Origin: Cryptomeria japonica
Lineage: Eukaryota; Streptophyta; Pinopsida; Cupressales; Cupressaceae
DNA length: 64,000 nt
Direction: 5' to 3'
Assembly (NCBI RefSeq): GCF_030272615.1
Contig: NC_081415.1
Coordinates: 603,717,644-603,781,643, forward strand
Part shown: one piece after another, positions 35,017 through 46,925 of the stretch
How positions within the stretch are numbered: position 1 is the first letter of the stretch
Layout: the number at the start of each line of letters is the position of its first letter
Position numbers and translations under genes: made by a program
Notes under the pieces: model-generated
Told to the model about the DNA's origin: nothing
What the model saw: only the letters and a program-made list of their open reading frames with translations
Database searches by the model: none

Positions 35017-36179
35017 AAATAACATAAAATACAATAAACCCTAACCCATTTTGGGTTAGGGCAAAAAGAAACAAATTAAGAAAGGAAAGGGAAGAATATT
35101 TGATGTAAAAAAAAAAATGCAACCCTAACCCAATTTCGGGTTAGGGTTAGCATTTAAATAACCAAGAATAATAAAAGTGCAACCCTAGCCCATATTCGGG
35201 TTAGGGTTTGCATGTGAAAATAATGGGAGGGAATTTGAATTAAGTTTTAAAATTACAACTTTAAATTTAGGGTTAATTTATAAGTTGCATTATAATATTT
35301 AATGGGTATAGTTGATTCTTTTTATTAAAAGAAATGTACATGTATAAATAGGTTTAAATATAGAATTGTCCACCCAAATTGTTCATATGTATATAATTTA
35401 TATATATGCCATATTTTTCAATATAGGTATATATACACTTATTTATACATATTTGAGGTTAATTTGAAAGCCTATTTAAATTTATTTTATTAAATTTTAT
35501 ATAGTTATCATATCGCATTATTCACTTAATTTTATCAAGCAATTTTAATAAGGATATTTCTTAGATAATTTTTGTATTTAATTAAATATGGACGTCAAGT
35601 GGAAATTAATTTGGTAAAAATTTGTAAATGAGAATTATTAATTAATTTAAATGAATTTTTAACCTATGAGGCCTAAGTTGGCCAGATTATTTAAATCGTC
35701 AAATTTGAAGGTTTAGGGGAAATTAAAATTGACTATAGTATAAAATTAGATTTATTTAGCAAATGACATTATTGAATTTGAATCCTTACCGGTTATATTT
35801 AAATAATGAAATTTGCGTGCGCTCGATTAATTAAATTTTTAATTTAAGATATCTTCATCATCATTCAATTAGCCCGGCATAATTTAAATACATTTGATAT
35901 ATCTAGATATCCCTCGACTTTAATTAGCGGTAAATTAATTAGGCTGATTAAATTAACTAATAAGATTGCGAGGACCCTCTTAGGGAATAATTAGTCCTCA
36001 TTTTCATGTCGCCCTTTTGAGTGAGTTAGCTAACCCAATATTAGTAAACATTTCCACTTACATCTTAGTTAAGACAAAATTCAATTGTTTTCTTTATAGT
36101 GTAGACTATTTTGAGATTTTAAGTGTTTAAAAAAAAAAAATTGTTGTTCTATTTTTTGCCCAAAAGTTTGGGCATGACA
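31743..36179 (+). repeat. Element C 5' LTR
   Basis: TGTGAGGCCCTACC at the start pairs with TGTGAGACCCTACC at 62763; it ends ...GGGCATGACA at 36179, just before the primer site. At 4.4 kb it is long for an LTR. It contains tracts not usually seen in LTRs: (TA)n at 34594-34618 and 34656-34693, (CA)n at 34986-35014, three telomere-like hairpins (35039-35206) and a tandem palindromic repeat (34786-34870). Short ORFs inside (for example 33143-33361 and 34791-35027) are not supported. Confidence 0.88.
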
Positions 36180-36182
36180 TTT

Positions 36183-36195
36183 TGGTATCAGAGCA
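36183..36195 (+). other. Element C primer binding site
   Basis: TGGTATCAGAGCA, 3 bp after the LTR end, complementary to the initiator tRNA-Met. Confidence 0.93.
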
Positions 36196-36293
36196 AGGTT
36201 TCCAACACTAGGAACCTTTCTCCATTATGTTTCTCTTTAATTATTTAAAAAAAATTATTTATTTATTTTATTTTATTTTATTTTCTCTTAAGG

Positions 36294-37700
36294 ATGCCTC
36301 CGACTATGCGACATGCTCACAAGCGTGGAAGGGGTCCTAAGCATATGCGTATGGCATGCAAAGATGTTGTCAGGGAGGAACCGATTCCAGAAGGGAACCC
36401 AAAGGGCCCTCCTGAACCACCGTTTGACCCAAACTGAGACATCTTATTAGCACTTCAAAACCTGATTGGGATAGTGCAGGATAGGCTTCCAGTAGTAGAC
36501 CATCATGTAGAAAACCAGAACTCAAGGAGCCTTAGATTAGTAGATAGGGAATGGAGTCGGAGTCCACCTCCTAATTCCTTAGAGGGTCAGGTTGAGCATG
36601 AGCCTGAGTCCATTCATCTACCCAGATCACCTCTAGTAGCCGCACCTATTTATATTGAGAGGACACGTCGAGAACCAGGGGATCTGATCAGAGAGGTTTT
36701 GTGCCTCTTGCCACCATCTTTTGGGGGATCTACCAACGGGGTAGAAGCTGAGGCTTGGATTTTGAGCCTAGATCGGTGCTTTGCATTGCATTCTTACCAA
36801 AGCAATCTGAAGGCATGAGTTGTAGTCCACCTTTTGAGATTGACAACCTCCACATAGTGGAAACAGAAGGAATACAAGTGTGGTCTAGCTGCAGACACCC
36901 TCACATGGAAGATCTTCACATAGAGGTTCAGGGAGAGATACCTGTCAGAGCACTTCAGGCAGTGTAGGATAGATGAGTTCCATGACCTCTAGCAGAAGGG
37001 TCTCTTAGTGACCTAGTATGAGAGCAAGTTCATTGAGCTCCTACCTTATGTAGACTACCTGAAGGATGAGAAGCTTCTCATCAACCGATTTATTAGGGGA
37101 CTTAATGCTGGGATAGAAGGATCATTGAGGATGGCCGCTCCAGGGAACCTTTGGGTTGTTGTGGAGAAGGCCTTGATAGTCGAGGAGATTCAAGTCAGGC
37201 CACAGGACACGAGGGATCATTTTTAGAATAGAAACCCAACACCATAGTCTTTCGGGTTTCAGAAACCCCACTAGAAAGGCAACCATAGAAATGCATTGGG
37301 GTCCTTAAAACCCCTCCTCCACAGCAGTCATAGCAGAGTCATAGGTAGAGGCCCCCTCAAGGACAGCATGTCTTTAACCCCAAGAAATGGCAGTCACAGG
37401 GTCCTAGACGTGACCAGAAAGCACGAGGTACATACACACCTCTGGCATGGACTCAACAGTCCTCCAAGGGTGGGTACAATGGTTCAAGTAGGATAGGTGG
37501 GCACCCTTACTCTAGGCCTCAGGGCCCATAGTTTCAGGCATGCGGTGCTTGTTTCACATGTGGAGCCATGGGGCACATGGTAAGAGAGTGTCCACAGGGT
37601 CAAATGGCAGGTAATCAGAGGATGATAGCATCAGAACCTATAGTTGGAGATATGGGCAAGTCCCATAGGGTCTTCACAGTGGTTGACAATCACTAGGAAG
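36294..37700 (+). pseudogene. gag: Element C gag
   Basis: ATG 36294 (MPPTMRHAHKRGRGP, basic start), with a stop at about 36435. The frame then continues through the capsid-like segment FGGSTNGVEAEAWILSLDRC (about 36715-36780). After a frameshift near 36815, fragments such as LPYVDYLKDEKLLINRFIRG (37040-37105) match the Retrotrans_gag C-half. The zinc knuckle CFTCGAMGHMVREC is at about 37550-37590. Stops and frameshifts are frequent. It would form the capsid of element C particles; the order and wording match chromovirus gag. Confidence 0.85.
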
Positions 37701-37732
37701 AGCACCAGGCCATTGTCATTGAGGCTGCAGGT

Positions 37733-40440
37733 ATGATCAGAGGTATCAGTATTTCTATATTATTTGACTCAGGAGTGACTGACTCCTTTATATCTCCATT
37801 GGTTGTGGAGCATTACGGGCTAGTGGCAGTTAGGCAAGGTGTTAGTTGCGAAGTGGAGTTAGCATCAAGGGCTAGAGTTTTAGTGGATTCAGAGGTTAAG
37901 GGATGTCCACTCCAGATTGGTAATACCACCACCCTAATAGACCTTAGAGTTACACCACTCAGATCTTATGGCGTTGTTCTTGGCATGGATTGGATTTACG
38001 CCCATAGAGACAAGATGGATTGTCACCTGAAAAAGATCAAGTGTGAGGATGATCATGGTGCTCCCATAGTAATCACTAGGATTCAGACATCTATGTCTCT
38101 TCGTATGATTTATGCTATGCAGCTTAAGTGGAGCATGTGAAAGGGGTGCTAGTTGTTTGCTATCACCATCAGTGATAGAGAGGAAGAAAATGAGAAGGAG
38201 CCTTCCATAGATGATCATCCCATCCTTGGGGTGTTTGCAGATGTGTTTCCAGCTGAACTACCTGGTATGCCACCTAGCAGAAAGATCGACTTCCACATAG
38301 ATCTGGTACCAAGAGTAAAGCCAGTTTTGAGAGCACCTTATAGGATGACCACACATGAGCTTAATGAGCTTAATATGCAGCTAGAGGAACTCTTAGAGAA
38401 GGGTCACATTCATCCTAGCATCTCCCCTTGGGGTGCACTAGTCATCTTCATGAAGAAGAAGGACGGGTCCCTTCAGTTATGCATGGATTACAGGCAACTA
38501 AACAAAGTAACCATCAAGAACTGTTATCCCTTATCCAGGATCAATGATTTGTTTGATCAGCTGTAGGGTGCTAAAGTGTTTTCCAAAATAGATCTGAAGT
38601 TAGGGTATCATCAGTTGAGGATTGTGGACAGTGATATCCACAAGACTGCGTTCCGCACCAGATATGGCCACTATGAGTTCACTATGGTCCCATTTGGTCT
38701 TATGAATGCTCTAGTTATATTCATGAGTCTCAAGAATGGGGTATTTCGCACTTTCCTTGACTGATTTGTGATTGTGTTCCTTGATGACATATTGATATAT
38801 TCTTAGAATGAGAAGGAGCATCAGGAGCATTTGAGGTAGGTTTTGTAGTGTTTGAGGGACAACCAGTTGTATGGCAATTTTTCGAAGTGTGCTTTCTTTA
38901 GATCAGAGGACAAGTACCTTCAGCTTGTTATATCTGATGATGGGATCTCAGTTGACCCATCAAAGATCAGAGCTATTATGGATTGGCTAGTGCCAACTAG
39001 TGTGACAGAGGCTAGGAGCTTCATGGGTTTAGCAGGATACTACAGATGCGTCATTAAGGGATTTTCCAAAGTTGCACACCCCATTACATCCCTCTAGTGA
39101 AAGGGAAATAAATTTGAGTGGATAGAGAGGTGTGAGAGGTCTTTTCAGGATCTAAAAAGGGCACTCACTAGTGCACCTATCCTCATTATGCCAGACCCTA
39201 CGGCTGATTTCATGGTATGCACGGATGCTTCCTTGGATGGATTAGGAGCAGTCCTTATGTAGGAGGGTTGAGTTATAGCTTATGAGTCTAGGAAACTTAA
39301 GAGTTGCGAGCTTAACTACTTTATGCATGACCTAGAGCTTGTGGTAGTAGTACAAGCACTTGTGAGGTGGAGACACTTCCTTTAGGGTCATCACTTTGAG
39401 CTTCATTCAGACCATCAAAGTTTGTAGTACATCTTCACCTAGCCTAATCTTAATTCCTATCAGAGGAGATGGATGGAATTCCGATGCAAGTATGATTTTG
39501 ATGTCCACTACATCAAGGGGAAAGAGAATGTAGTTGTGGATACCTTGAGTAGGAGATGACATGAGGTATATTCCATATCTATGAGCATAGATTTGAGAGA
39601 CCATATATTGCAGTGGTTGCCAGAGGATGGATGGTATATAGAGGTTTGTTAGAGGATTTGATCTTAGGAGACCCTAGAGGGGAAGTATGCAGATTATTCC
39701 TTAGAGTCCGATGGACTATTATGCCATAGAGGGTGCATCTATGTACCTTCTCCCAGGGGATTGTGAGATTTCATTATCATGGAGGCTCACGGAGCTCCTT
39801 ATGTAGTGCATCCCAAGGTTAAGAAGATGCATGTAGACTTGAGGCAGTTATATCATTGGCCAGGTATACGACAGCTTATTGCCAAGTTAGTAGCCCGATG
39901 CCTTGAGTGTCAAAGAGTCAAAGGTGAAGCACCACCATCTAGGTGGGTTGCTCTAGTCTCATGCTATACCAAAGTGGAAGTGGGATACTATATCCATGGA
40001 TTTCATCATTGGTCTTCCCATGTCATCTCACCACCATGATGCTATCTTGGTGACAGTTGACAAGCTGATCAAAGTGGCCCACTTCTCACCAGTTTGGACT
40101 ACCTTCACAGCACTAGCAGTGGCACAAGTGTTCTTGTGAGACATTATCAAGCTTCATGGTGTTCCATGCAAGACTATTTCTGATAGGGATAGCCTCTTCA
40201 CTTCTTCCTTTTGGAAGGCATTACAGGTAGCAATGGCCACCAAGCTCAATTTTAGCGCATCCTATCATCCGGAAACAGATGGACAGACAGAGTAGGTTAA
40301 CTAGGTTTTAGAGGATATGCTCTACATGTACATCATGGATCATCAGACCAAATGGGAGGAGTACCTTCATTTAGTAGAGTTTGCCTATAATAATGGGCAT
40401 CACACTTCTTCGGGGATGCCACTTTTTTAGGCTTTTTACG
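37733..40440 (+). pseudogene. pol: Element C pol, upstream part: PR, RT, RNase H, IN core
   Basis: Aspartic protease at 37733-38060 with the catalytic LFDSGVTDSFIS and the ILGMDW-type motif VVLGMDWI. RT at 38210-38830: [43 protein letters not shown], and the active-site FLDDILIYS after a stop. RNase H at 39180-39560 (CTDASLDGLGAVL; KGKENVVVDTLSRR). Integrase zinc domain at 39770-39930 (YHWPGIRQLIAKLVARCLEC) and core at 39980-40440 ([39 protein letters not shown]). More than ten in-frame stops (for example 38564, 38761, 38803, 39097 and 39556) and at least one frameshift near 39960 make it inactive. It breaks at 40440 inside the integrase, where the solo-LTR/CACTA insertion lies. Confidence 0.93.
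40437..40440 (+). repeat. Target duplication at integrase insertion (left)
   Basis: TACG here recurs at 62129-62132; the fifth base differs (TTACG versus GTACG). Removing the insert and one copy restores the integrase alignment without a frameshift. Confidence 0.7.
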
Positions 40441-42456
40441 TGGTGCAGGAGCACCTAGTTGAGTCAAACTCCCATTTTTGGGTATTTCATGTTTTTATGT
40501 TTGTAAAGTCTTGTGTTAGGTTGTTTTTGTTTTTTTAGGTTTTTTTGGATCATGTTTAGTGGTTTTGATCTCCTTTTGGGCTCAAGAGATCAAATCTTGC
40601 ATTTCAGGCTTTGAGTTGACAAGTTTTTGGCAAAAATGTGAAAATTGCCAAAAAGGTCTCCTAATGGTTTCAAGAGCATTGAAACATGTTTTTTTAGTGT
40701 TTCTAAGAATGTCTAAGTTGTTTAGGCAAGTGGATAAGGATAGGTTATCAAAAATGCCTTTGTGAGCAAGAAAAGTTGTCATTTGGCTTAAGGAAGTTGT
40801 CAAAAATGTCATTTCTTGAAAAATGTAATTATTGAAGCCTCTTGTCCATACAAGAGAATTTAAACCAACTTAATAAACTATACAAGGCCTCCCTTTTCCT
40901 TGGAAAGGGTTGGTGATTGAATTTGCAAGAATAACTCAATAGAAAACAAGTTTTTTTTGGCTTTTATGACCATTTTTTGTTCCTTTTGAAGGGCAGTCCA
41001 TACTGTAGCAATTGTATCTATAATGTACCTTCTATAAATTATTTATATTGGTCATTCAATGCTTTCCAAGTGACTATTGTAGTGTTTTAATTTGGAAATT
41101 GGTTTGTGTAAAATTATTTCATAACTGTGAGCTTGCTGCCCTGCCAGGGGTTTGGAGGTGTAAAAATGCATCAACTTAGTTGATCTAGGTTTGGGATCCC
41201 TCCAATGGATTCTTCCAAGTTGTTTAATGTGTATATATTTCTTTTGTACCAAAGAAGTGGTTTGGAGCATGCTATTGAGTGCTTACTAGGCAAGTGTTTG
41301 TCATTTGGCTAGTAACTTGATAAAAACACAAAGTTTGCACTCTAAAACTAATTTGGGTGAGCAAATGAATGTAAAAAGGGCCTGGAAATTTGGCCATGGG
41401 AATTGGAAATCTTCTTGGATGGCGAGTTTAGTTTCTTCTTTTTGAAACTTCCTTATTTTGTAATTAAACAGTGAGTTCACTGTTTTCATGAAATTGTATG
41501 TGGCAAAATACCCAAGGAATGCTTGAAGAGCATAATCCATGCCTTGTTTCTTGAAGGAAATGTAACAAGAAGATATATTGTTGTTTGGTAGACCTCATTG
41601 AGGTATAAATCCATTAAAAACTCTTAAAATGCAGGTCCAAAGGAGATATCAGCAAGTTGACTGGTAAAGGGACAGTTTTTGTGACAGTGACAATTTTTGT
41701 TGTCTTCTCAATGATTTGCCAAGTGTTTGGCATAATACCATTCCAACAAAGGTAGGGGAAGTTTCAACATAGTGTGGCAGAGGTAACCAAGAATCCAGGA
41801 AGTTTGAAACAAGTTTGAAGATGAATAACTATGGTAGAAGCACTCAAAACCCTACAAACCCTCCATTTATGCCATAAAAAGTGGACAGTTTGAAAACTAC
41901 ACTAACAAGGGGCTAAACCTTAAAAATATTTGAGTATGCACCTCTAAAAAACCATCCTAAACATTCTTTATGGTCAAAAGGACCATCGTTTACTGGTGGA
42001 AGCAAAATAAGGCCAATTAGGCCTCCACGGGCTAGTAGCCCTGTTGCATAACACACAATTTTGATAGTTTTTTACCAAATTGCTTGAACCCATTTGGAAA
42101 ATGAAACTTGGGGATAAGAGAAATTATGGAAACATTCCAAGCAGTCCTCTAAGTGCTCCTTAGGTCTCCTAAACCATGTGCAGCCTCATTTGGGGGTAGT
42201 TGATCCTTGGTAGTGAATTCAAGTTGAAGGTTGAAGATGTCAACCAAGTTTATGAGCACTCAAAGGTGAACATTACCTTACTGCCCATGTTTTTCTATGT
42301 GGAAGATCCCTAGTACACATGGAAACTAAAATTTGAAGGCCACAAGAGCTAAGCATGAGCAAGTGTGGTTGGAAGGGTGAGTATGTTGAGTAGTTTTCTG
42401 CATGGGCAAGAGTCATCACTGAGAAGGGAGTTTGCTAGGAAAGAAAACCTTGGACT
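40441..42456 (+). repeat. Solo-LTR-like insert in element C integrase, left part
   Basis: Begins TGGTGCAGGAGCACC right after TACG. Its right end is at 62127 (...CCCTATCA), so it has TG/CA ends and about 2.15 kb once the CACTA element is removed. It contains no domain; short ORFs (40559-40765, 41301-41540 and others) match nothing known. A solo LTR is the simplest reading. Confidence 0.6.
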
Positions 42457-42490
42457 CACTAGTACATTCGGGTCAAAATTTCGACGGCAA
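42457..42490 (+). repeat. CACTA left terminal inverted repeat
   Basis: CACTAGTACATTCGGGTC then AAAATTTCGACGG, imperfectly inverted at 61963-61995. Related TTCCGAC-type motifs follow at about 42562, 42589 and 42741. Confidence 0.85.
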
Positions 42491-42807
42491 ATCGTCAAAA
42501 TTCTATCATAATTTCATCGCACTACCAATAAAAAAAGCCATCAAAAACTTTGTGTTAGAAGTTCCGACTATCCTTGTGGTCATCGCAATTCCGACATCAC
42601 CTCCAACCTTTCTGATGGCCGCCATGGATGCTCATACCCTGAAAGAATACCATCGTGATCTCAGCCTAACAATGGCCTCCAAGAGAGTTCAGATGAGGAT
42701 GTGCACTCCTTTGTCAGAATTTTACCCTTTGGAGTCAAAATTCCGATAATAGGCCGATTTTTTGGAAAAAAAAATTTATAGAGAAAGATTGACATTGGTA
42801 TCTGTCT

Positions 42808-42985
42808 TCTATCTCTCTTCTCTATCCCTCTCTACTATCTCTCTTCTCTCTCCCCTCTCTAGGTCTCTTTCTCCATCCCTCTCTTCCTCTGTCCCTCTCT
42901 ACTTCTCTTTCTCTACCCTTTCTAGGTCATTATCTCTTCCTCTCACCCTCTCTCTCTCTCTCACCTCTATAGGTCTCACCTTCCA
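42808..42985 (+). repeat. CT-rich simple repeat in CACTA left subterminal region
   Basis: About 180 bases of CTCTCT/CTCCCT-type pyrimidine tract. The ORF at 42762-43085 (Ser/Leu-rich) is an artefact of it. Confidence 0.8.
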
Positions 42986-43916
42986 TTCCTCCATCATTAC
43001 CCATGTTGTCAAGTTGCAAGATATTTCCCAAAGTACTTGGTTGCTAGGGTTGATTTTCTTAAGTGTTGGAGTCGGAGTTAGATAAGACCTACATGATTAA
43101 GCTATATTAAGTGATCAAGTCACCAAGATCTCAATTGTAAACATGACTAGGTTCTAGGGTTTTAGGGTAGCATAGGTCAAGATTGAGGTATGGTGGTCAA
43201 GAATTACCTTCCAATGACAAAAGACATCCAAATGATGAAGAATGAAGGCGATGAACTCATAGAAGTTTGGAGGAGATAATTGACTAAGTTAAAATTTTGT
43301 TTAAGTCATGGTCATGATACTAGCTTGCTCATCAAGAGCAATTTGTGTGAATGAACCCTAGAAATGTGCCCATGCTAGAGAAGCAAGAATTCCAATAAAA
43401 CCTAAGGCAATGCTAGTAAGGGGTCAAAATTAAAGAATTAGGGTACAAAAAACAAAATTTGGCTAAGTCAAGATGTTGCTTAAGGATGACTTAAATCATG
43501 GAGTGTAAATCAATCATGAAACATGAGAATGGATAGGTCTTGACCTAAGCAACATAAGTCCCCCTTGTGATTCCAGTAGATATCACATCACAATCATTGA
43601 GTCTATCTACAATATAAAGTCAAGACCTAACTATTGGAATCTTGGAGTCATCCCATTTGATCACGTAGTTTAGCACTTGGGAGTATTTTGTTCAAGAGAG
43701 GATATAATACTTAGTATTTTATTTTGTGTTGCATAGTGCATAAAAAACACATCAACATAAACCATTGAAAGGTTTGGTTAAAGCCTTAAAATCACAATCT
43801 CTACAAGAAGCTATCAAGAGTGCCCAGAATTTGGCAACTTTAGTATCCAAGAACATAATTCATAAGGCACCACTTTTAGAGCAACCAAAGAAGCCTATCA
43901 ATGTAATATTTTTATT

Positions 43917-44110
43917 TACCTTGGATATGTTTTATCCTAAGTGTGATATTCCACTATTAAAAAGATTAATTAGGTAATATTTTTACTTAGGTAGAATAAG
44001 ATAATGAGTTGCACATTCTCCTTCTTTGATTGAGATTCTACTTTTTCCTTGTCACAAATTTGGAAACCTGGATAAGCAATTTCTTTTTTTGGTTTTCTAC
44101 CTCTTCATGA
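43917..44110 (+). repeat. Diverged direct repeat, copy 1
   Basis: Shares GGATATGTTTTATC, TGCACATTCTCCTTCTTT, AATTTGGAAAC and TGGTTTT in order with 46723-46925. Confidence 0.6.
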
Positions 44111-46722
44111 TCCTCATGGATTTGGAATCTTGGAAGCTATATATTGTAGGTTTTTCCTCGATTAACATATCAAATGAAACTATTGTGAGCTTTCATATCT
44201 TAACATACCAAGGGCTTAAGTTTGGGGATGACAGGGCGATGACGAAGGGGGCGGGGTGGGATGGAAATATATATACAACTTAAAAAATTAATTATAAAAG
44301 GATGTGTATAGAATAAGTATAACAACTGTAAATAAAAATTTGCCACACTATGTAAATTTTACAATAAACATTAAAAATATGTCAATGATTGCATAGAAAT
44401 TTGAACATTAACAATGGTGGTAGAGTTTTGGAACTTTGGGAACAAACTAAGACTAAGTATAAGAATTGCAGATAAAAATTTGGCATACTAAGTGTTTAAA
44501 CTAGTCAACATAAAAAAAATGGAAACAATTGCATTAATAATAAGAATGGTGGGTAGAGGTTTGGGGTCAATGGGTAGTGCCCCTTGTGGGGGGTTTGGGA
44601 TAGAGCCCCCATCAAGGTTAGGGGGCATTGCCAAACCTTTAATACGGATGACATTTTCATAATAAATTCACCATTTTTGTTTAGAATTGGAGTTTCTAAT
44701 TGGGGGCCATGGGAGACTCATAGGCATCCTCAAGATGGTCAAGAGACTCCTTGGAGTCCCTAGGATGTCCCTAAGTGGTGCGGCAAGGGGATGTTTCCCC
44801 TAAGTATTGCATCCTGAAAAAATAGGGATTTTGGAGGGGGGGAAGGGGTCCCCATGTTTTAATGGTTTCAAAAGATTCTAAGTTTTTTTTTATCTTGTCA
44901 TAACAAACTATACTCCTCTTGCATCCTTGGATGATTTGAAAATTGAAAACAATTTGACAAGAAAAAACTAACTTCTAAAGTTTAGACTTAGTTTTCTTTT
45001 TTTATCCAAGTCACTACAACATTTCAATGATCAAAGTAGCTTTTTTTTGGTGGTTCCAAAGCATCCAAAAGGCTTGAGAAATTCAATATTATCTTTCATT
45101 CCACCAAAATTGGAGATCAAGAAGCATGCTCACAAAGAAGGATTTGTTTGTAACTTAAGGTAATCGACTAGTTTTTGGGGCATTTTCAGGTCTAAAGAAC
45201 GTACCATTGTGTCAAAAGGGCCCATAAGACCCCATTTTCATCTAAAAATTGTCTCTTTTGGTCGTAGAAGCATTTAAGGAAAAAAAAAATCACACAACCA
45301 ATGATATGCCTATACCATACATATTTGAGTTAAAATAAAAATAAAAAATTGACAAGGTTTGGAGACCATTGAACAATTTGGGAGACTACTAATACATACA
45401 CTCAATTTATAAAGTCTCAATTTGATGTACTTAATCTTCAAGAGGCCTATACAAAAGCATTTTGTAATTGTGAACTAAGATAAATTTTTATTTTTGGCAG
45501 TTTTCATCATGGATTATGGTATTAAATTCTGGCATTCTATTGTCAAGATAAATTCAGAGAACCATTTGTACTTGAAAAAAGGGATAGTGAAAAATTACAT
45601 TATGTAGGATCTCCTACCCTATCTCATTGAATTCATTCCTACACCAAGTGACTATGAACAAAAGCATAGGTATTTAACAACAATGACATGGTCCATGGAC
45701 TAGTGATCCTCCTCTTGATGCTCCATCCACAAATGAGAACATCTCTTATACACATTGCTACTTCAAAATTAAAAGTTTCTTCTTCTTGAACTTTCCATGA
45801 TTCTTTGCAATAGGATTATATGTCTTCTAGATTCACCCCACTAGGACACATTCCTATCAATCATCTTTACTTTTTTGAAAAGTAGACCACATTTCAAATC
45901 TAGATGACACCATAATGACTTTGATTTCCTCTTGCAAGATATTCCTCCATCATGTATTGCTTCATCAAAGTTCAAATTTGCTTCTTCAAGGGCTCTCAAT
46001 GATTCTGTATATAAGATTCTTCGTGTCTATGAGATGCACTTCATTGGGAGGCCTACTTAAACATTTCACATCTATTTGTGGACTCTCACCTTTCAAATAT
46101 TGATGAAACAATTGAGAATATTTGTCTTCTCATTGATGACAATGCCCATCGAGTTACATCATGTCCCATTGTAAATTCACTTGTTCTATCCCCACCATAT
46201 CATGCAACATGACACATTCTATTTCACATTAATTAAGGTCTCACACTTCAATGATTGTAGTCCCTAAATCTTCTATGGAACAATCACAGCTTAACATCAA
46301 CATCAAGACACATGAGTCGCTTCAAAAACCATACATCTGAATTCCTTTCTACATTCCACTTGAATGAGAATTCAACAATTTGACAACTCAAGATTTCCAT
46401 ATTGTGAAAGGAAGGTGCATCATTTGTTGCAAATGAACCTACTACAACATTCACCATTCAACATTTTGCATTGCTTTTCTCTCTTCTTTGTGGAGGCACC
46501 AACTTAAGGGGATGGGGTGGGTCTATATTATCCTTCACATATGTCACTTGGGATGAAGTTTTGTCTTATGGATTTTCTAGTCTCTACTTCGAGAGGGTAC
46601 ACTCTCTTTATAATTTGGGGTTATTTCATATTTTACATGGATACCTAACCTTGTGACCCATTTCTTCTTACCTCAATTGCACTTAAGGGGGTGTGCCAAT
46701 GTACCATTTTATTCACCAAGTG

Positions 46723-46925
46723 GATATGTTTTATCGTAAGTATGATATTGCATTTGTTTGTTTAGTTTACTTAAGTAATTTCTTTTAACTTGAGATAATG
46801 ACTTGCACATTCTCCTTCTTTCATAGGATTATGTTTTTTCCCTTATCCTCAAAAATTTGGAAACTTGGATAAACAATTCCTTGTCTTTTGGTTTTATATC
46901 TCATCCTCATCTTCATCCTCATGGA
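46723..46925 (+). repeat. Diverged direct repeat, copy 2
   Basis: Partner of 43917-44110, 2.8 kb away in the same orientation; possibly decayed LTRs of a small element. Confidence 0.6.

Noticed and set aside
35039-35206. Interstitial telomere array
   Set aside because: The motif appears as three separate hairpins, not as tandem TTTAGGG repeats.
42762-43085. 107-residue Ser/Leu-rich ORF
   Set aside because: It is produced by a CT-rich simple repeat in the CACTA end region.
43765-44283. Short ORFs in the CACTA 3' region as additional transposon genes
   Set aside because: No domain, no splice context, and they overlap a diverged direct repeat.
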